A DNA stretch of 64,000 nt, taken from contig NZ_AOFQ01000074.1 in the NCBI RefSeq assembly GCF_000495915.1, positions 1 through 64,000 on the forward strand. The letters are read 5' to 3'. Below the pieces are notes generated by a model, which searched no databases, was not told where the DNA came from, and saw only the letters and a program-made list of their open reading frames with translations. The stretch is from Stutzerimonas chloritidismutans AW-1. GTDB lineage: Bacteria > Pseudomonadota > Gammaproteobacteria > Pseudomonadales > Pseudomonadaceae. The translations under genes were made by a program, and so were the position numbers. Below, in pieces: positions 16,856 through 28,321 of the stretch (the stretch's first letter is position 1; each line of letters opens with the position of its first letter).

Positions 16856-17326
16856 GTGGCGGCGGCTTATCTGGACGGTAACGGTTACAGCGGCCGGAAG
16901 CGCGCTATCCCCGTGTTCGAACGTGGCAAACACTCACTGCTAGAGAAGCATCTGGCGTGTCGCGTAGATCCACTAGACGTCATTGGCACTCAGCGAGTGC
17001 TGCTGCGCAAGCAGGCCATGACAGTCCGACCGGCAGGCGGCAAGAATCTCTTCGGACAGATCGGGTTCTTCCACAGCGCGAGCCAATACCAAACCGCCAA
17101 TGAGCGCAACGGCCATTTGCACACGCAACTGGGCGAGCAGTTCTTCTTTTGCACAGAGCACTGGAGCATCGCAGACGCATTGCTGACACCCATGCTCGAC
17201 TATCTGATGCTCATCACCGAACCAGCGGGCTTACTCAGCCAATGGCCGCGGCTGCGTGACTATCTGGAGCGGATGCGAACACGACCGTCTGGTTGCGCTG
17301 TTCTGCAAAGCACTCCGGCTCGCTAA
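16856..17326 (+). pseudogene. Glutathione S-transferase remnant
   Basis: Only the C-terminal part of this frame resembles a known fold. The stretch WSIADALLTPMLDYLMLITE followed by WPRLRDYLERMRTRPS is the usual GST alpha-helical C-terminal pattern. The start of a GST (thioredoxin fold with a catalytic Ser/Cys/Tyr) cannot be found in any frame upstream. A weak match (PVFERGKHSLLEK) could be the end of that domain. The region has lower coding regularity than its neighbours. I regard it as a decayed GST gene; a short intact gene of unknown function is the alternative. The 180 bp between this and the reductase gene (16677-16855) hold nothing I can identify. Confidence 0.5.
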
Positions 17327-17423
17327 ATCAGGAAATGCAAATGGCAAGATCCGTGGGAACCTTGTCATTGCGACAGCGGCGCCTCGGCAGCAGACTGCAG
17401 GCATCCACCCTGAGAGCTGCACC

Positions 17424-18413
17424 ATGGACGCCACCCGCACCGTCGCCTGCCTGATCTACCCGGATGTGATGAGCCTCGATGTCACCGGCCCGATGCAGGT
17501 GTTCGCCTCGGCCAATGTCGAGCGGCAGCGTCAGGGCCTGCCGAGACATTACGAGCTGATGCTGCTCGCTGCCAGCGTCGGCCCGGTCGCCACCTCGGCG
17601 GGGCTGAAGCTGGTGGCGGATGCGAGCTGGGCCGTGTGCGATCCGGCCACGCTGGATACCTTGCTGGTTCCGGGCGGTGTCGGCGTGGATGCGCAGAAGC
17701 ACGACCAACCGCTGCTCGACTGGCTGCGGGCCGCCGAACCCAGGGTGCGGCGCCTGGGCTCGGTCTGTTCCGGCGCGCTGATCCTGGCCGAGGCCGGGCT
17801 GTTCGATGGACGCAAGGCGACCACGCACTGGGCGGACCTCGCTGCGCTGGGCACGTACCCGACCATCGAGGTGCAGGGTGACCGGTTGCACACCTATGAC
17901 CCGACCGATCCGCAGGCGGCGCATCTGTTCAGCTCGGCGGGCGTCACGGCGGGCATCGACCTGGCGCTGGCGTTGGTCGAGGCCGATCTCGGCCGCGCGT
18001 TGGCGCTTTCGGTTGCGCAGCGGCTGGTGATGTTTCTGCGCCGGCCGGGTGGGCAGACCCAGTTCAGCCCGATGCTGGCGGCGCCGAGTGGCGGCGTGGC
18101 GCGTCTTGCCGCGCTGCTGGAATGGATTCCCGGGCACCTGGGCGACGACCTGTCCATCGAGGCGCTGGCCGCCCAGGCGCATATGACGCCGCGCACCCTG
18201 TGCCGTCTGTTCAGCCAGGAAACCGGCATGGGGCCGGGCCAGTACATCGAACGGGTGCGCCTGGAAGCCGCGCGCAATCTGCTGCTCGACGCCCAGGCCT
18301 CGATCGCGACGGTGGCGCGGCTGACCGGCTTCGGCCATCCGGAGAACCTCAGGCGCAGCTTCCAGAAACACCTGTCGATCAGCCCGCGGGACTTCTATCA
18401 GCGCTTCGGCTGA
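17424..18413 (+). CDS. GlxA-type transcriptional regulator (DJ-1/PfpI plus AraC domains)
   Basis: This 329-aa regulator has an N-terminal DJ-1/PfpI-like domain (VACLIYPDVMSLDVTGPMQV; LGSVCSGALILAEAGLFDGR, with Cys at the nucleophile elbow). A C-terminal AraC double helix-turn-helix follows at about residues 235-325 (LAAQAHMTPRTLCRLFSQET and ARLTGFGHPENLRRSFQKHL). The ATG at 17424 begins the domain; the frame stays open further upstream but that part overlaps the GST remnant. The MFS gene follows 92 bp later and may be its target. The inducer is unknown. Confidence 0.88.
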   Translation: MDATRTVACLIYPDVMSLDVTGPMQVFASANVERQRQGLPRHYELMLLAASVGPVATSAGLKLVADASWAVCDPATLDTLLVPGGVGVDAQKHDQPLLDWLRAAEPRVRRLGSVCSGALILAEAGLFDGRKATTHWADLAALGTYPTIEVQGDRLHTYDPTDPQAAHLFSSAGVTAGIDLALALVEADLGRALALSVAQRLVMFLRRPGGQTQFSPMLAAPSGGVARLAALLEWIPGHLGDDLSIEALAAQAHMTPRTLCRLFSQETGMGPGQYIERVRLEAARNLLLDAQASIATVARLTGFGHPENLRRSFQKHLSISPRDFYQRFG

Positions 18414-18505
18414 CGCTTCGTCCGAACCTCACTCACCGTTCACAGCTTGCCCGGCTTATCGCCAGGCAGCGCTGTGCCCGCTCATCACCCTCAAGGGGCC
18501 TCGCC

Positions 18506-19687
18506 ATGCACCTATTGTTCAGCAACCCTCAGGTCCTGCGCCTGTTCATCGCCCAGGCGCTGTTCTGGTCCTGCTCGATGACCGGGATCATCTTCACCTC
18601 CATCGTCGGGCTGCGCCTGGCGCCGGCGGCCGGTCTCGCCACCCTACCGCTGGCCCTGCTGATGCTCGGCGGCCTGCTCGCCTTGCAACCACTGGCGGGG
18701 CTGATGCAGCGCCGCGGCCGTCGCGCCGGCTTTCTCATCGGTGCGTTGGCCGGCGTGTTGGGCGGACTGATCAGCGCGCTGTCGCTCTGGCTCGACAGCT
18801 TCACCCTGCTCTGTCTCGGCGCTCTGCCCATCGGCGCCTACCAGGCCTCGGCGATGTACTACCGCTTCGCCGCGCTGGAAGCGGTGAGCGAAGCCTTCAA
18901 GGGGCGCGCCACGGCATGCGTGATCGGCGGTGGCGTGCTGGCGGCGCTGATCGCGCCCACGCTCGGTCACATGGCGCGTGATCTCGCCAGCGTTCCATTC
19001 GCCGGCACCTATCTGTTGATCGCCATTCTGGCGGCACTGGGGTTCATGATCTTGGCCGGGCTGCCGGCGACCTCGGGAATGCCGGCGACCCGGGCCGATG
19101 CGGCCACTGTCGGCTGGCAGGCGCTGCTTGCACGGCCGACCATTCGCGCCGCGGTGCTGACCACCGCCGCCGGCCACGGCCTGATGATTCTGGTGATGAA
19201 CGCCACGCCCCTGGCGATGCATGGCGAAGGTCTGGATCTGCAGGCCAGCGGTCAGGTCATCCAGTGGCACATGCTCGGCATGTTCCTCCCGGCATTCGTC
19301 GCCGGGCCGCTGGTGGACCGCTTCGGCTGCCGGCTGGTCGCCTGTGTGGGTGGAGGATTGCTGATTGCCAGCGCGGTGGTCGCGCTGCTCGGCGTCAGCC
19401 ACTGGCATTTCCTGCTCAGCAGCTGCCTACTAGGCATCGGCTGGAACCTGATGCTGGTCGCCGGCACCACCCAGCTGGGCCAGGGCCATGCCGCAAGCGA
19501 GAGCGCCCGGGCACAGGGCCTGATGGAGCTGAGCAACGGCAGCGTCGCCGCGGTGATGTCCTTCGCCTCTGGCGCGTTGATCGCTCAGGCTGGCTGGGCG
19601 GCGGTGAACATCGGGCTGCTGCCCATCGTGACGCTGGTGGTGCTGGCGCAGGTTGCGCAGGGCTACCGGCAAAGGCAGGCGGTTTGA
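18506..19687 (+). CDS. MFS transporter
   Basis: This 393-aa protein has about 12 hydrophobic segments and MFS loop motifs (AGLMQRRGRRAGFLIGAL between the second and third spans; FVAGPLVDRFGCRLVACVGG in the second half). AAGGGG lies eight bases before the ATG at 18506. It sits directly after a GlxA-type regulator gene, which suggests regulated export or uptake of a small compound. The substrate is not evident from sequence. Confidence 0.85.
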   Translation: MHLLFSNPQVLRLFIAQALFWSCSMTGIIFTSIVGLRLAPAAGLATLPLALLMLGGLLALQPLAGLMQRRGRRAGFLIGALAGVLGGLISALSLWLDSFTLLCLGALPIGAYQASAMYYRFAALEAVSEAFKGRATACVIGGGVLAALIAPTLGHMARDLASVPFAGTYLLIAILAALGFMILAGLPATSGMPATRADAATVGWQALLARPTIRAAVLTTAAGHGLMILVMNATPLAMHGEGLDLQASGQVIQWHMLGMFLPAFVAGPLVDRFGCRLVACVGGGLLIASAVVALLGVSHWHFLLSSCLLGIGWNLMLVAGTTQLGQGHAASESARAQGLMELSNGSVAAVMSFASGALIAQAGWAAVNIGLLPIVTLVVLAQVAQGYRQRQAV

Positions 19688-19721
19688 AGGCGCGGCGACT
19701 GCTGGCACCACCCGGCGGAGC

Positions 19722-20174
19722 TCAACGCTCAGAATTAACCCGTCCCTGAAAAGGAAAGGCTCCGCCGGCCTCCAGCACACGTTCCAGCGAACGCGCCTCC
19801 TCACGGCTCGAAGTAATCCGGACGCGGATGTAGCAACGCTCTTCGAGAAACGCCTGCCGACCCGCTTCCGCTCGGAGGTCGTATCCGTCGATGCTGCCGG
19901 CAAAGTACAGATGTTTAGCCAGTATCGACTGGGCGCTCCTGACATCGGCAGGGTTGTTCCAGTAACCGCCAGCCCTGAGGATCAGTCTGCTCTGGCGAGA
20001 CTTCCGGTGCTGAATCAGCCGCTTGCGCAGGTTGACGCCGATTCCAACCTTCAACGCCGCGCCGTCGTCCTTGTATATCTCATAGAGTCCCGGCAGAGCA
20101 GGCACGTACCGTTCGATTTCCGAAAAGCGGATGCACGTCATAGTCCCGGAATCACAGGCAGCGTTCGTCATCAT
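19722..20174 (-). CDS. GIY-YIG-like protein
   Basis: This 150-aa protein has a divergent GIY-YIG nuclease-like core: PGLYEIYKDDGAALKVGIG followed by NLRKRLIQHRKS (GLY...KVGIG, then R and H). The C-terminal half (ARSLERVLEAGGAFPFQG) contains a candidate catalytic Glu. Stand-alone GIY-YIG proteins of this size usually have unknown roles in DNA or RNA processing. A start at 20141 (MTCIRFSE) is equally plausible because the conserved core begins after it. It is 12 bp downstream of a VOC gene on the same strand, so the two may be co-transcribed. Confidence 0.65.
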   Translation of the reverse strand: MMTNAACDSGTMTCIRFSEIERYVPALPGLYEIYKDDGAALKVGIGVNLRKRLIQHRKSRQSRLILRAGGYWNNPADVRSAQSILAKHLYFAGSIDGYDLRAEAGRQAFLEERCYIRVRITSSREEARSLERVLEAGGAFPFQGRVNSER

Positions 20175-20186
20175 GCCGCCTGTATG

Positions 20187-20561
20187 TCAGGACGCAGTGC
20201 CTTCGGAAACCAGATGGATGATATTGGCCGGGCTCGATATCCAGAACGCCCTGAAGCCTTCCGGCAGCGGTTCGATTTCGTCCCGGCGGGTGCAGGCGTG
20301 GTCCTCAAAGTGGGCGGCAGCACCTTTCAGGTCATCCGTGACGACCTCCAGCCATATCTCCGCCTGGCTGATGCCCGGCACGCAGTCCAGCCAGAGCACC
20401 TTGCCGCCGAAATCGAAGCGCGGCGTGTGCTCACCTTCAGCGCCCGCCGGGGTGAGTTCTTCCAGTGCGAGCGTCTCGCGGTAGAACGCGAGCGTCCGCT
20501 GGTATTCGTGGGCAGGCACCTTCATCGCGATATTTCGGCCAGGCTGGAATGTCGGTTTCAT
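20187..20561 (-). CDS. VOC-family protein
   Basis: This 124-aa VOC protein starts MKPTFQPGRNIAMKVPAHEY and has the central strand pattern TPRFDFGGKVLWLDCV with a C-terminal FWISSPANIIHLVSEG. It looks like a lyase or resistance-type VOC protein; no substrate is evident. It is followed by the GIY-YIG-like gene with 12 bp between. The 195 bp upstream (20562-20756) hold no gene. Confidence 0.78.
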   Translation of the reverse strand: MKPTFQPGRNIAMKVPAHEYQRTLAFYRETLALEELTPAGAEGEHTPRFDFGGKVLWLDCVPGISQAEIWLEVVTDDLKGAAAHFEDHACTRRDEIEPLPEGFRAFWISSPANIIHLVSEGTAS

Positions 20562-20756
20562 CGTTTCACTCCATGAGGGCGCTGATACCGGAGGTGCCCA
20601 AGGCGCTCCGGCCCGCGCACGGTTAGACCAGCCAGTACAGACAGCAGCGGCTATTCGTGCAAGGTGATTGCAGCGGGTGAGCCGGTGAACGCAGCGTACG
20701 GCAGCCGCTAGGCAGCGGTTCTTCGCCGCTAGAACGTTAGCGTTGACCGGGGCAAG

Positions 20757-21227
20757 TCAGGGACGCCCCCATTCGATCTCGCGAATCTTTGCGGCGCCGT
20801 TCTCCTCGGCTACGACTACCGTCACGGCCTCGATGAAGCCTGCACCGGTAATCGAAACGTAGGCCCAACCGATGTCCTGCGACTGCCGGGCGGGCCAGTC
20901 GTCCATGAATTCGACGTGGCCATCCACTGCGCCCGGACCATCGCCGTAGGAGGTCATGTCGGCATAAGCCTGCTGCAGTTCCGCTGCGGAATATCGCTGG
21001 TGCGCCTGCGTTGAGAGAAGAGTATGAGCCTCGGTGAAGTCGCTGGAAACGAGCGCGCGGGCGAAGTTGGTGGCGGTCGACACGGTGACGTCCTTAGCCC
21101 GCGGGTTTGCTTGCGGCGCCTCCTCGAAGCAGGCGGAAAGGCTCAGCGCGATCAGAGTAATCGACAGCAGTTTCAGGCCGAGCCAGCTCAGCGTGGAGCG
21201 TGGCGGCTTGATGGAAAGCATGCTCAT
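20757..21227 (-). CDS. Putative lipoprotein coupled to rutR
   Basis: I do not recognise the family of this 156-aa protein. It has a signal sequence ending in a lipobox (ALSLSAC, lipidated Cys33). The mature part resembles small DUF4878-like or NTF2-like periplasmic domains: ATNFARALVSSDFTEAHTLL, then an antiparallel sheet region ending VVVAEENGAAKIREIEWGRP. The ATG overlaps the rutR stop by 4 bp, so it is translated from the rutR message. Whether it has any role in pyrimidine sensing is unknown. Confidence 0.65.
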   Translation of the reverse strand: MSMLSIKPPRSTLSWLGLKLLSITLIALSLSACFEEAPQANPRAKDVTVSTATNFARALVSSDFTEAHTLLSTQAHQRYSAAELQQAYADMTSYGDGPGAVDGHVEFMDDWPARQSQDIGWAYVSITGAGFIEAVTVVVAEENGAAKIREIEWGRP

Positions 21228-21934
21228 CGCGGCCTCACCCCATCGAGGATCAGCGACTGCAGGCTCTTGAGCGTTTCCTCGAAGAACGCCGGATCATCCA
21301 GCGTCTTGCCGGCCACGGCCTCGACCTGCACGCGGAAGTCGGCGTAGTGCTGGGTGGTCGCCCAGAGCGAGAAGATCAGGTGATGCGGCGCGATGGGCGC
21401 GAGCTTGCCGGCGTCGATCCAGGCCTGGATCACCGCGACCTTGTTCTCGACCAGATCGTGCAGCGGCTGCTGCAGCTCGCCCAGCAGCAGCGGCGCGCCC
21501 TGCATGATCTCCATGCAGAACAGCCGCGATTCGGCGGGATGGTCGCGGGAGAGTTCGAGCTTGACCCGCAGGTAATCGCGGATCGCCTCGATCGGGTCCT
21601 GCTCGACGGAGAACGCCTGCAGCGGCTGCAACCAGACCTCCAGCAGCTGGCGCAGGACGTTGGTGTACAGCTCTTCCTTGCTGCCGAAGTAGTACAGCAG
21701 GTTGGTCTTGGAAACGTCGGCCTGAGTCGCCACCTGATCGAGGCTGGTGCCGTGGAGGCCGAAACGGGAGAACAGCTCCAGCGCGGCCTGGAGGATGCTG
21801 GCGCGTTTGCTTTCGATCATGCGCAGGCGCCGGTCCTGCGCGCTGGCACTCGGTACGCGGGTCGCGCCCTTGAGCCGAGGGGTCTTGCTGGCAGTGAGGC
21901 GCTTGCGGGGCGGAACGGGAGGCTGATCTGTCAC
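21224..21934 (-). CDS. rutR: TetR-family pyrimidine-responsive regulator RutR
   Basis: This protein closely matches Escherichia coli RutR as recalled: SILQAALELFSRFGLHGTSL, then VSKTNLLYYFGSKEELYTNV, SRLFCMEIMQGAPLLL and HHLIFSLWATTQHYADF. RutR binds uracil or thymine and represses or tunes pyrimidine genes at TTGACCA-NN-TGGTCAA-type sites. I use the GTG at 21934, giving 236 aa with a basic N-terminal tail like that of E. coli. Longer and shorter starts are possible. It is divergent from rutA, and the operator-like box at 22064-22075 lies between them. A lipoprotein gene overlaps its stop codon. Confidence 0.93.
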   Translation of the reverse strand: MTDQPPVPPRKRLTASKTPRLKGATRVPSASAQDRRLRMIESKRASILQAALELFSRFGLHGTSLDQVATQADVSKTNLLYYFGSKEELYTNVLRQLLEVWLQPLQAFSVEQDPIEAIRDYLRVKLELSRDHPAESRLFCMEIMQGAPLLLGELQQPLHDLVENKVAVIQAWIDAGKLAPIAPHHLIFSLWATTQHYADFRVQVEAVAGKTLDDPAFFEETLKSLQSLILDGVRPR

Positions 21935-22039
21935 GGGATTACCGGCTGGGTTCGAACGAGTCGCTACTGTAGCGCGGTGAGCGTGTGGCGCACGAGCGAC
22001 GAAGGCGGCTGCGACTGCTGCACGATCTTCGTGCGCCGC

Positions 22040-22076
22040 GCACAAACCAGGTGCTCCGATTCAGACCAAATGGTCC
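22040..22076 (+). promoter_or_regulatory. NtrC-like site plus RutR box upstream of rutA
   Basis: Bases 22040-22054 are GCACAAACCAGGTGC, a GCAC-N7-GTGC dyad typical of NtrC sites. Bases 22064-22075 are GACCAAATGGTC, a perfect GACCA-NN-TGGTC RutR box. The two are 9 bp apart. The same arrangement is found before the dioxygenase operon (5997-6033, minus). E. coli rut is NtrC-activated and RutR-controlled, so the pair fits the known biology. Confidence 0.8.
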
Positions 22077-22130
22077 ACATCGCACCACACAAGCAACTTA
22101 TATCGTTGATAAGAAAGGCAATTCGCTTTC

Positions 22131-22145
22131 TGGCCTGCATCCTGC
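22131..22145 (+). promoter_or_regulatory. Sigma-54 promoter (-24/-12) of rutA
   Basis: TGGCCTGCATCCTGC fits the RpoN pattern, with GG and GC separated by 10 bp. It is weaker than the dioxygenase copy (CT instead of AC after TGGC). It lies 54 bp downstream of the RutR box and 71 bp upstream of the rutA ATG. Confidence 0.6.
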
Positions 22146-22216
22146 TAACGCACCTTCGACCCTGCCCGTCACGTTCGGGCAGCGCTTTCTAGCCATTGCG
22201 TACAGAGGTGCTACCC

Positions 22217-24511
<2,295 letters not shown>

Positions 24512-24575
24512 CGCCTGCCAGAGCGGGCCAGCCGGCACGCCGGCGGCCCGCTGATCGACCTCGCGGAGGTATGAC

Positions 24576-25373
24576 ATGCACTACGAACTTCATGGCCGCA
24601 TGAAGCCGGATGCGCCGACCCTGGTGCTCAGCTCCGGCCTCGGCGGCGCCGCCGCCTTCTGGACACCGCAGCTGCCGGCGCTGACCCAGGACTACCGGGT
24701 GCTGGTCTACGACCAGTTGGGGACCAACAGGAGCCCGGCGAACCTGCCGGCGGGCTATTCCATCGAGTCCATGGCAGTGGAATTACTGGAGCTGCTGGAC
24801 GCCCTGGGCATCCGCCGCTGCCATTTCATCGGCCATGCACTCGGCGGGCTGGTCGGCTTGCAGATCGCCCTGCTGCGGCCGCAGTTGCTGCAGAGCCTGG
24901 TGCCGATCAATGCCTGGAGCAGCCCCAACCCGCACAGCGCCCGCTGTTTCGCAGTACGCCTGAAGCTGTTGCACGACAGCGGCCCGGCGGCCTATGTGCA
25001 GGCGCAGTCGCTGTTCCTCTACCCGGCCGACTGGATCGCAGCCAACAGCGAGCGACTGGCACGCGACGATGCCCATGCACTGGCGCATTTCCCAGCGACG
25101 ATGAATCTGGTGCGGCGTATCGAGGCACTGCTGGCCTTCGATATCGAGGCCGAGCTGCCGCGCATCACCACCCCGACCCTGCTGATCGCCAACCGCGACG
25201 ACATGCTGGTGCCGTGGCAGCGTTCGCAGCACCTGGCCGACGTCATGCCCAACGCACAGCTGGCACTGCTGAACTACGGTGGCCACGCGTCCAGCGTCAG
25301 CGACAGCGAACCCTTCAACCAGATCCTGCTGGACCATCTTGCCGAGCAATGCGGCCAGGTCGCAGCAGCCTGA
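24576..25373 (+). CDS. rutD: Alpha/beta-hydrolase-fold protein RutD
   Basis: This 265-aa protein speeds hydrolysis of aminoacrylate to malonic semialdehyde and ammonia in vivo. It has the alpha/beta-hydrolase fold with [20 protein letters not shown], but the nucleophile elbow reads GHALGG with Ala in place of the usual Ser, as I recall for E. coli RutD. The likely catalytic His is in [10 protein letters not shown]. It lies 64 bp after rutC and 10 bp before rutE. Confidence 0.93.
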   Translation: MHYELHGRMKPDAPTLVLSSGLGGAAAFWTPQLPALTQDYRVLVYDQLGTNRSPANLPAGYSIESMAVELLELLDALGIRRCHFIGHALGGLVGLQIALLRPQLLQSLVPINAWSSPNPHSARCFAVRLKLLHDSGPAAYVQAQSLFLYPADWIAANSERLARDDAHALAHFPATMNLVRRIEALLAFDIEAELPRITTPTLLIANRDDMLVPWQRSQHLADVMPNAQLALLNYGGHASSVSDSEPFNQILLDHLAEQCGQVAAA

Positions 25374-25383
25374 GGACCCGAAC

Positions 25384-25974
25384 ATGCACGCCCCCATCGA
25401 CTCGAATGCCCTCGCCACGCTGTTCAGCGAGGCCCGCACCCACAGCGCCTGGCTCGACAAAGCAGTGCCGGATGCCCTGCTCGAACAACTCTACGAGCAC
25501 GTCCGCCTCGGCCCCACCGCCGTCAACAGCTGCCCCGGCCGCTTTGTCTTCGTACGCACGCCGGAGGGAAAGGCAAAGCTCGCGCCCTGCCTGTCCAAGG
25601 GCAATCTCGAAAAGACCATGGCCGCGCCGGTCACGGTGATCGTCGCCTATGACGAGGACTTTCCGGAAACCCTGGCAGAGCTGTTCCCCTTTGCCGACGC
25701 CCGCAGCTGGTACGCCGGGCAACCGGCACTGATCACCGAGAACGCGCTGCGCAACAGCTCGCTGCAGGCCGGCTACCTGATCCTCGCCGCCCGCGCTTTG
25801 GGGCTCGATTGCGGACCGATGTCCGGCTTCGACGGCAAGGCACTGGACGAGGCCTTCTTCGCCGGTACGAGCTGGAAATCCAATCTGCTGATCAACCTCG
25901 GCTACGGCGACGCCAGCAAGCTGCGCGACCGCCTGCCACGCCTGCCCTTCGACCGCGCCTGCGTCCTCGCCTGA
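25384..25974 (+). CDS. rutE: Malonic semialdehyde reductase RutE
   Basis: This 196-aa nitroreductase-fold FMN enzyme reduces malonic semialdehyde to 3-hydroxypropionate, the last step of the Rut pathway. Family segments are [20 protein letters not shown] and [20 protein letters not shown]. The ATG at 25384 follows the rutD stop by 10 bp. It precedes the interrupted rutF gene by 13 bp. Confidence 0.94.
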   Translation: MHAPIDSNALATLFSEARTHSAWLDKAVPDALLEQLYEHVRLGPTAVNSCPGRFVFVRTPEGKAKLAPCLSKGNLEKTMAAPVTVIVAYDEDFPETLAELFPFADARSWYAGQPALITENALRNSSLQAGYLILAARALGLDCGPMSGFDGKALDEAFFAGTSWKSNLLINLGYGDASKLRDRLPRLPFDRACVLA

Positions 25975-25987
25975 TGGAGAACCGATC

Positions 25988-26531
25988 ATGCAACTGGCTC
26001 AATGCGAAACCACCAGTCAATTCAGCGCTCCAGTGATTCGTGAAGATTATCGTGATGCCATGGCGCGGCTGGCCGCGGCGGTCAACATCATCACCACCGA
26101 CGGCCCCAGCGGCCGCGCCGGCTTCACCGCCACCGCGGTGTGCAGCGTCACCGACGAACCACCAACGCTGCTGGTGTGCCTGAACCGCAGCGCATCGGCA
26201 CCGCAGCGCATCGGCACATCCCATCGTCACCGCCAACGGGCAGCTGTGCGTGAACACCCTGGCCGGCGCACAGCGGGACCTGTCCAACCTGTTCGGCGGC
26301 AAGACGCCCATGGCAGAACGCTTCGCCGCAGCACAGTGGAGCACCGGCGTGACCGGCTCGCCGCTGCTCGACGGCGCCACCGTGTCGTTCGACTGCCGCA
26401 TCAGCCACAGCGCCAGCGTCGGCACCCACGACATCCTCTACTGCGAAGTGCTCGCCGTGTACCGCCGCGACAGCAGCGATGCGCTGGTGTACTTCGGTCG
26501 CAACTACCACGGGCTGCCCGGCGCCGTCTGA
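25988..26531 (+). pseudogene. rutF: Flavin reductase RutF, frameshifted by a 16-bp tandem duplication
   Basis: RutF normally supplies FMNH2 to RutA. The first 72 or so codons read perfectly ([37 protein letters not shown]), then the frame is lost. The rest continues in another frame as [20 protein letters not shown] through to [15 protein letters not shown], ending at 26531. Deleting one copy of the repeat at 26185-26216 restores a 175-codon frame whose junction reads [17 protein letters not shown], the expected family sequence. The gene is therefore inactive as sequenced, or the repeat is an assembly error. The unshifted frame runs on to 26659 with an unrelated tail. Function may be covered by another flavin reductase. 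Confidence 0.92.
26185..26216. repeat. Direct tandem duplication, 16-bp unit x2
   Basis: The unit CCGCAGCGCATCGGCA occurs twice head to tail (26185-26200 and 26201-26216) within rutF. The extra 16 bp changes the reading frame by one base. Such short tandem repeats arise by replication slippage and can revert by losing one unit. Confidence 0.95.
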
Positions 26532-26555
26532 CCGCCCAGCCCCCATCAACACCCG

Positions 26556-26592
26556 AGCCCGCCGCGCGATCCGCGCCGCGGGCTTTTTCTTT
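26556..26592 (+). terminator. Rho-independent terminator of the rut operon
   Basis: A GC-rich inverted repeat (AGCCCGC ... GCGGGCT, with inner GCG/CGC pairing) is followed immediately by TTTTTCTTT. It lies 25 bp after the rutF stop. Confidence 0.8.
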
Positions 26593-26661
26593 GCCTCGGA
26601 ACAACGCGCTTACCGGTGCGCCGCTCGACACGCAAACAGCGCTTGCATCACGAACATAATT

Positions 26662-26674
26662 GTTATGTTATAAC
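26662..26674 (+). promoter_or_regulatory. Zur-type operator upstream of dksA2
   Basis: GTTATGTTATAAC is a perfect 5-3-5 dyad matching the core of the proteobacterial Zur consensus GTTATANTATAAC. It lies 31 bp upstream of the dksA2 ATG, in an AT-rich stretch (26655-26695) that stands out from the GC-rich surroundings. Zur bound to zinc would block the promoter. Confidence 0.78.
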
Positions 26675-26704
26675 TCTTACATTATTTCCGACACGTGCCT
26701 CCCG

Positions 26705-27109
26705 ATGACCGAAGCCGAACTACTCGCCCAGCCCGCCGAGGCGTACATGAACGCAGAGCAGCAGGCCTTCTTCCGCGACCTGCTTTTGCACCAGCGTGCC
26801 GAGCTGCAGGCGCGTATCGAGGAAGAATTCCAGGCGCTGCGCGAACAGGAGCCGAGCAGCGACCCCGCCGACATCGGCAGCGCAGAAGAACAGCGTCACT
26901 GGCAGCTGCGTGTGCTGGAGCGGGAGAAAAAGCTGCTCGACAAGATCGACGCCGCGCTGGATGCCATCGCCCGCGGCGAATACGGCTGGTGCGCCGAGAC
27001 TGGCGAACCCATCGGGCTGCAGCGCCTGCTGTTGCGCCCCACCACGACGCTGTCCATCGAGGCGAAGCAACGCCAGGAACAGCGCGAAAAACACCAACGT
27101 TCCGCCTGA
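26705..27109 (+). CDS. dksA2: DksA2, zinc-independent DksA/TraR paralogue
   Basis: This 134-aa RNA polymerase-binding protein matches Pseudomonas DksA2: coiled-coil DLLLHQRAELQARIEEEF, SSDPADIGSAEEQR at the tip, then the folded end GEYGWCAETGEPIGLQRLLL. The four-Cys zinc finger of DksA is reduced to a single Cys, so the protein works without zinc. It replaces DksA in the stringent response during zinc starvation. The ATG at 26705 lies just past a Zur-type operator. The zigA-like gene follows after 9 bp. Confidence 0.92.
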   Translation: MTEAELLAQPAEAYMNAEQQAFFRDLLLHQRAELQARIEEEFQALREQEPSSDPADIGSAEEQRHWQLRVLEREKKLLDKIDAALDAIARGEYGWCAETGEPIGLQRLLLRPTTTLSIEAKQRQEQREKHQRSA

Positions 27110-27118
27110 GAGACCGCC

Positions 27119-28320
<1,202 letters not shown>

Positions 28321-28321
<1 letters not shown>

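Noticed and set aside
16676-16933. Short minus-strand frame (85 codons) in the gap upstream of the alkene reductase
   Set aside because: No ribosome site, no family resemblance, and it overlaps the candidate operator and the GST remnant on the other strand.
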